Source of the DNA: Channa striata
Lineage: Eukaryota > Chordata > Actinopteri > Anabantiformes > Channidae
Length of the DNA stretch: 64,000 bases
Direction of reading: 5' to 3'
NCBI GenBank assembly: GCA_033026295.1
Contig: CM065173.1
Span: 6,861,517-6,925,516 of the forward strand
Below, one piece after another: positions 58,086 through 64,000 of this stretch. Within the stretch, counting starts at the first letter, position 1; the number at the start of each line of letters is the position of its first letter. The notes under the pieces were generated by a model. It made no database searches. It was given only the letters and a program-made list of their open reading frames with translations, and was not told where the DNA came from. The position numbers were made by a program, and so were the translations under genes.

Positions 58086-58907
58086 TACTGGGCCGCGAGG
58101 CTGCTGCTGTGTGTCACTGCACCTCGATTCCATCGAGCAAAACGGCGACTCGTGCTCACACAAAGCTCCTTCCTGCATGTAGCTCAAAAACTGCGGTAAA
58201 AGTTAATCCAGGTGCTGCGTTACTAATCTAAATCTGTGCAGGAATTCAACGGCTCTTAATACATGTAAAGGATTAGACGTGATCCAATTCAACGTTAGTG
58301 ACAACAACAATCTCACATTTAGGAGCAGGTTTAATTGTACATCGTCTTCTCTCATGTTCTCTTATGGTTGTAAATGTAGTCCGGCCCCTGAACTTTGACC
58401 TCCGTTTGTTGTAATGCTGTTGGCATGAAAGAGACGCAGAAAGATATTGACTCGGTGACAAAGCGCACACATGCCTATGTCCTCATTTCTTTGCTCTGTC
58501 CTATCACACACACACACACCAAAGGCTCCGTTCTTCTCTTGTAGATTAAAGACACACACATGCTCCTTCCCATCTCTTTGTTTCTAACACACACACTCTC
58601 CAAATGATTTTTGGCCTTAAGTCAATACAACAAGTGTTACTGAGTGTTGCTGACTCAAAAACACACACGTTTAATCAAATGCTCATTCTCTGACTTGTGT
58701 TTCTGTTGTTGGGTAATAAAGTCTGGGACCTGGGGCAAGTTCCTGTGTAAAATCCTTTGAGAAGTGCTTCTTTAAAAACAGTTTCGATATCAGTTGTGTT
58801 TAATTTTGAGACACTTCTTTCTTTTGCTTGTGATCATGTAAGACTTTCCACTTTCGACAGCTTCCTATGTTTTCTGATTAAAACCCATTGTATTGCCTGA
58901 CCCTAAA

Positions 58908-58990
58908 CCGCCATCCATCCATCCATTATCTGCACTGCTTATCCAGTTAAAGGATGCAACAGCGCTGGTGCCAATCACACCTGTGCAAGG
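58908..58990 (-). mobile_element. Reverse copy of teleost repeat tail
   Basis: CCATCCATCCATCCATTATC followed by TGCACTGCTTATCC is the reverse complement of the GGATAAGC-GGATGGATGG tail family seen at 15.2 kb. Only about 80 bases are recognisable. Confidence 0.55.
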
Positions 58991-61900
58991 GTGAATGGTG
59001 GGGGTAAAGCTCCCAGCTAATATTTACCACTTCCTAGTTACTGCCAATAGGATGCTCCGTTGATAATAAATTGAACTGACAAAATTAAATTCACAGCGAC
59101 AACATAGGATTAAAAGTGCGATGTCCCACAAAGTCACATTTTATGTCCAGTTATTGTTTTTTTCCCAGATGACAGTCAGCATGCAGTCCAGTCTATGGCG
59201 CTTCCTTCCTGCCAGGAGATCTGTTACACCGATTTCACCTCCAGCCAACCTCTGTCATTCTGCAACCTAATCTGGCTTTATCCCTCCCTCCCTCGTCCAC
59301 CATCCCTCCATCTCTGAGCTGGGAGGACCGACAGAGGCACACGGGCTAAATCTGGAAGCGGCGGCGCAGGTGAAACCTTGCTTGCGCCCTGCTTGTAAGA
59401 GGCTAATGACGAAGGAATGGAAAGACACACATTAAGCCAAACATGACATTAACAGATTCGGCATGTTGAATACAATCTGCAGGTGGATAACATGCATCTG
59501 GTTGTGTCATCTCCTTTTTATATGGATCCTTAAAATATGTCTGCCTCAGCTGCATTTGGATCCATTTCCTGGTCGATGCTGTATGTTTGCTATATAATGT
59601 TGCAGCTCAGCACTGAGCAAGGCCAGAGCACACCTGCCTTCACCGTCCTCATGTCATCGCTAAGCACCCGCCTAAGTGTTGTCGGATAAGCAGGTGAAGC
59701 TAAATCGGACTGTTCCACTGGCCAGTGGATTATGCCGTAGCCAATCAGGAGAGGGTGAAGAGCAGCACAGCAATTCACGGTTCACAGCAGGAGATGCAGG
59801 GATGGAGGGGAAATATGGAAGGGCGGCAAAGTAAAGTAATTTTCAAGCACAGGTAGCACTAATGCATTTTTACACCCGAAAAGTGTTAAGTTCTGAGTTT
59901 TTTGTAATGCAAATTTGCAAAAACACAAAATGTCCTATTATGATTATTTAGCAGCAAAGCCTCTTTCTAATTTTGCTTTGCTATCTACCAGATGTTAATT
60001 AAAAAAGTGTCAGGACTGCATTGAATCAGGGTTATTAAATACAGCAATCTATGCAAACCTCCTAATCTTCTGGTTACTACATCTACAAACAACTAAAAAG
60101 CTTTGAAGTAACAAGGACGGACAGCAGCACGAGTCGAAACCGTGAACCTCCTCCACCACAAACACGCAAAGAAAAATCATGAGTGACAGTGTGGTGAAGG
60201 ATGACGACGGAGGGATGAAGATGAGACAGAACGGTGGGCTAAAAGGAGCCGAGAGCTGCCGTCTTGACTCCGTAGGTAGTGGGGCCGCCTGGTAATGGGA
60301 TCGGAAGCGGGAAAGCCGATTCCAGAGCTCAGAAATAAGAGTGGTGGTGGCAGCTAAGACGACGCGGAGACATGCTGACTTTTAAGAGGATTGAATCTGT
60401 TTCATTTTCAGCTGAAGCTGTGTCGTCGGGTTTGTGTACAATTTCAAAAATCTGAAACCCTTAAAGAAGGTGAATGACCAGGAAACAAGAAGAGAAATTA
60501 AAGTGTGCCACAGCTGCTCTTCAGCCACTTTTTTGTTGTCCAACTGAAAGTAGTTCAAGGGTTAAAACCCTGCAAGGTTTGATAAAATTACAATTTAGGA
60601 AAAGATATTGGTCCAGGATGATCACAAGTCAATTCCCGTCAAAAACTAACTGCAGGACTATTGGATCGACTTCGATAAAGCCTCATAAAACGTCCTCTGT
60701 GTCCTCCTTCCTGCCATCAATCCCCCCCCAACATGCGGACTTGCAATCTTTTTAAGTACTTGTAACCGCTTTCAAAATTCCCTCAGAGAGACCTCTGTTG
60801 ATTAAATTGCCACTGAACAGGCTTTAACCCTCAGCGTCTGCGCTGTTCCAGTCTCAGATGTCCAGCCGTCCCAGTATCTAATTCCAGAGCACATGGCCTT
60901 TAGCTGCACTCGATCCATCAATCCATTAGAGTTCTACCTTCCTCTCAATGTTTAATGTATGTTTCCTCACACAGAGGAACTCTAAAGTGGCAGACGTGCG
61001 TTTATCCGTCATACCGGATTTACATCACTAATGGTAGGAATCAATTGTGCACAGTATCAAACCTGTGAACCTGATGTTTCACCTCGTGTTGAGCAAAGAC
61101 GTAAAAACGGAGCGTCTGTATTATCATGTAGCACTCTGAGAAAAACACTTTTTGTAATAAATCCCAGCAAACTGATTGATTTCTTACTGGCGGTGGCGTT
61201 TTGACCTCTCCACCTTCCTCTGTAAATCTAAGAATCTCCACTTGCAGCTTTTTCTTTGTCAACAGTTTATTAGAAGCTCAATTTAAGATTGGGGATGGTG
61301 AAGTTGGTAAGAATCCTTGGCCTCTGGGCTCGATTCAATTAAGTAACGATCTAGTGGTTGTGCAACAAATTAGATTTGGTCAAAACACCTGCACTCGCTC
61401 TCAGTTATTGTCTGATTGAGTCAGATCAGACCGGGGACCAATAAAACTGAAAAAAACCTTAAGGGGCTCCTGTTTCTCAGGGGGCACAGTGTGAAGCTGC
61501 GGCGTTTCTTCTGCTGCTTCAGGACTGAATCCATCACTGTGAGGACGATTTATCTGACAGCATCCTCAACAGCTTCATTAGCAGGTAAAGCGGGATGCTG
61601 ATGCTCTTTCTTCTTTACCTCCTCCTCTCTCTGTCCGTCCCTTTGTCCTTACCTGCCTTTCTTTCTGCTCCCTCTCTCTTCTTCATGCAAATCATTTTTT
61701 TTTACATTTTCTTATTCCTGCAGTAAAGACCACGCTATGACCTTACACACTCCTTCTGATATTTGTGGTAATGTTGCATTAATGCATGTGAGCCATTAAT
61801 ATAGGCAGCGTACATGCTTGTTACTGCAGGCAACACATAAAAAGGTCAAAACTTGCCAATCACTCTCACTTAGAGGACTCAGTAATGGGAATACACATCA

Positions 61901-63756
61901 ACCCCTGCGACGTCTCGCTACTCAACGTCTTTTCTCCTGCTCAGCGCTCTCTCTCACAGAACAATGGGTTTGTGGGATGATTTTGTCATGGAAAAGTTAC
62001 ATCCCAACTACTAGATATTGGCTGGTCGTAATCTGTAAGTGATCGTGCTCCGATAATCCATATCTGTTAAAATCCTCGCCTACACCTCCACCACTCTTGC
62101 CAATCTTTTCGGCCAAGCAGCGTTTGTAAAGCTCTTAACCAGATTGGAGAAAATCAGAGTGGATGTATCGCTGGGGTCTGGTCAAAGATCAGCAGGGGGA
62201 TGGTACCTCTGTGTATGTGTGTGTGTTGGAGAGGATGGGACCCATCGTCCCAAACTTAGAGCAGGTTGCGCATGATTCTCATCTGTGTGAGAATTTTCTC
62301 TGCGGTACACAAGACGCCTTTCCCTGACCCAGATTACAACATGCTCAATCGCATCAAGCCGCACCCATTTTGATTCTAAATCCATCACCTCACCTGACCC
62401 TAATTCAGCAGCGACAGGTCATCCAGTCAGATTACTTCATGGTCATTTAAACTTCTCTGATGGGCAGTTTTGACGCGGATCTCTGCCAGTCACAGTTCAT
62501 TAGCGAGGTGAGCAGTGTTTGTTAAACCCAATTTGTTCAAATATATTTAATTTATTCATTAGCTTTTGCTCATTTGAACAATAATTCAATCAGCAAGACT
62601 GAAAACAAAATCACAACAGAGATTAAACACATTTTTGGTGTATTTTGGTGGATCAATGAACATTAAATTACACTTGGAAAATGAATTACTTTACAGTAAA
62701 CCTTCAGTCTAACCTCTTTCACAAAGGTGATCAAGCTTGGATTCTTGGATTCAGCCATAAACCGGGACCAGGCTGCGGTCTGCAGCTTTCTGGTTCCTCA
62801 TAGTGCCGTCTGCAAAATAACCAGCTGATGCAGCAACAGCACAAACGTCTTGTGCTTATATGACCAAAGGACAGCTGAGGCTCCATATAATGTCAGGGAA
62901 ACAAAGCTGCAGAGAGGAGGCGGCAGACGCAGATGTAGAGCTAGGACGCTTTGGGAAAATACGATCCTGCAGTCCTGTAATGTGATATCACTGACTCACT
63001 GGTGGCATCGGGCCTTAATCAATTATCAAGAGTCAATGAAGTTAATGTCTCTCTGTGTCTAACAACCTGAATGCGGAACTTTTTAACGGTGGACTAAAAA
63101 TCCTGGAAGAGATAGTAAAACATGACAACAGGAGTGTTCACTTGAATTTGGATTCAAATCATCATCCCTGCATCATGTCACGTCCCGACACCACTGCTGA
63201 AACCTGACACTGAAGAGGACGCAAAAGACGAGAAAAGAAAGAGTTAACTTCTACTGGCACTCCTTTACTTTATTATTATTTTTACCTTTTCTTTTTTGCA
63301 AAAGAACAATGATGTCCTTTTTTACAAAACTAACAAAACTAAATATGTTGGAAAAACAAACTGCTTTAAAGAGCAAAACAAAAAGTTTTGGTGAATATTT
63401 GCTCCAATTTTGCTCCTTACTAAATAAAGAATTTGCTCAATTACAAGCTTTAAGAATGTTCTTGGCAACATTAAACATTTGAAAGGTTTTTCTTTTTTAA
63501 AATGGGGGAAACTGCTTTGTGCAAAAACATATAAGCACCAGTATTAAACATTTTTAACAGAATAAAAAAAATGATAGTTATAGCATAGATAAATACAAGA
63601 GGCAATAACCAGGAAACATGGTTAAAGATAATAAATGAAGCACGGAGACACAAAGGCCTTGTTGTAAAGATGTTCAGGCTATAAAGTATATAAATAAAGA
63701 CTGACGCAAACATTTTAAAACAGAGAAGCTTCTTCTGCTTCATCCTTTTCAAAAAC

Positions 63757-63822
63757 ATGCCAATCAATCAATTAGTTAATTAATCAATGCCTAGGGGAAA
63801 AATCGATCAATCAATCAATTCC
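63757..63822 (+). repeat. Imperfect (CAAT)n-rich tract
   Basis: CAATCAATCAATTAGTTAAT and ATCGATCAATCAATCAATTC flank a short spacer: an imperfect tetranucleotide tract. Confidence 0.7.
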
Positions 63823-64000
63823 TGTCAAGGTCGGCCTTGAGATGACACGCTTCGAGCAGATGGATGAGAATTAACCAATCAGCAGCCACATCTCTCCGTC
63901 GGCAGGTCGACATGTCTCACTAATGCAGCCTGAACAGAACCACAAACCTGATGAAAAACTTAGCGCTCACAGCTAATTACATGCCTAATCACATCCTGTT

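Larger units (their letters stand above)
48560..64000. other. Presumed ppargc1b first intron / upstream region, no gene seen
   Basis: No exon encoding the expected N-terminus (a short acidic peptide ending in FLNYL-like sequence) was found on the minus strand. The stretch holds many CA/TG microsatellites, one tRNA-derived SINE (56.9 kb), an L2-tail-like scrap at about 48,975-49,015, a repeat tail at 58.9 kb, and DR1-type sites at 52.6 and 58.0 kb. All open frames are short or lie in repeats. Confidence 0.5.

Noticed and set aside
60180..60400. GC-richer patch considered as the ppargc1b first exon or promoter
   Set aside because: No minus-strand frame there encodes the expected acidic N-terminus with an FLNYL-like end and a phase 0 donor.

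Overview
The window reads as vertebrate nuclear DNA, most likely from a spiny-rayed (acanthomorph) teleost. The grounds are split genes with GT-AG introns, many CA/TG microsatellites, tRNA-derived SINEs, L2-type LINE tails, and fish-typical repeats ending in GGATGGATGG. No prokaryotic, viral or organellar gene is visible. All identifications rest on reading translated exons against remembered family sequences; nothing was searched.

Two protein-coding genes are supported, pointing tail to tail. On the + strand, 588-13,894 holds the 3' half of pde6a, the rod photoreceptor cGMP phosphodiesterase alpha subunit. Twelve phase-compatible exons run from the end of the GAF-B/linker region through the HD-type catalytic domain, and a short terminal exon carries a prenylation (CAAX) motif. 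The 5' half lies left of the window. On the - strand, 26,892-48,559 holds ppargc1b (PGC-1beta), a transcriptional coactivator. Ten phase-compatible exons encode the N-terminal activation domain, LXXLL boxes, an acidic tract, the TPPTTPPHK block, the DHDY host-cell-factor motif and an RRM-like C-terminus. The start-codon exon was not found and probably lies right of the window, so 48,560-64,000 would be its first intron. From memory, PPARGC1B and PDE6A are also convergent neighbours on human chromosome 5q32, which supports both calls.

Layout: 1-13,900 pde6a exons and repeat-rich introns (nested L2, LTR-like and SINE remnants). 13,900-21,250 is intergenic, with an exon-like open block near 15.74 kb and a promoter-like patch with two CRE motifs near 16.55 kb. 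21,250-26,890 is AT-rich and may be the long 3' UTR of ppargc1b. 26,892-48,559 holds ppargc1b exons and introns. 48,560-64,000 is non-coding, with microsatellites, a SINE, conserved-looking blocks and two places with DR1-type nuclear-receptor sites.

The genes have separate jobs (rod phototransduction; mitochondrial and lipid metabolism). The main oddities are a pde6a CAAX tail that is not in frame with the preceding exon, a PGC-1beta RRM whose RNP1 strand is not recognisable, and DR1 sites inside the gene of a nuclear-receptor coactivator.
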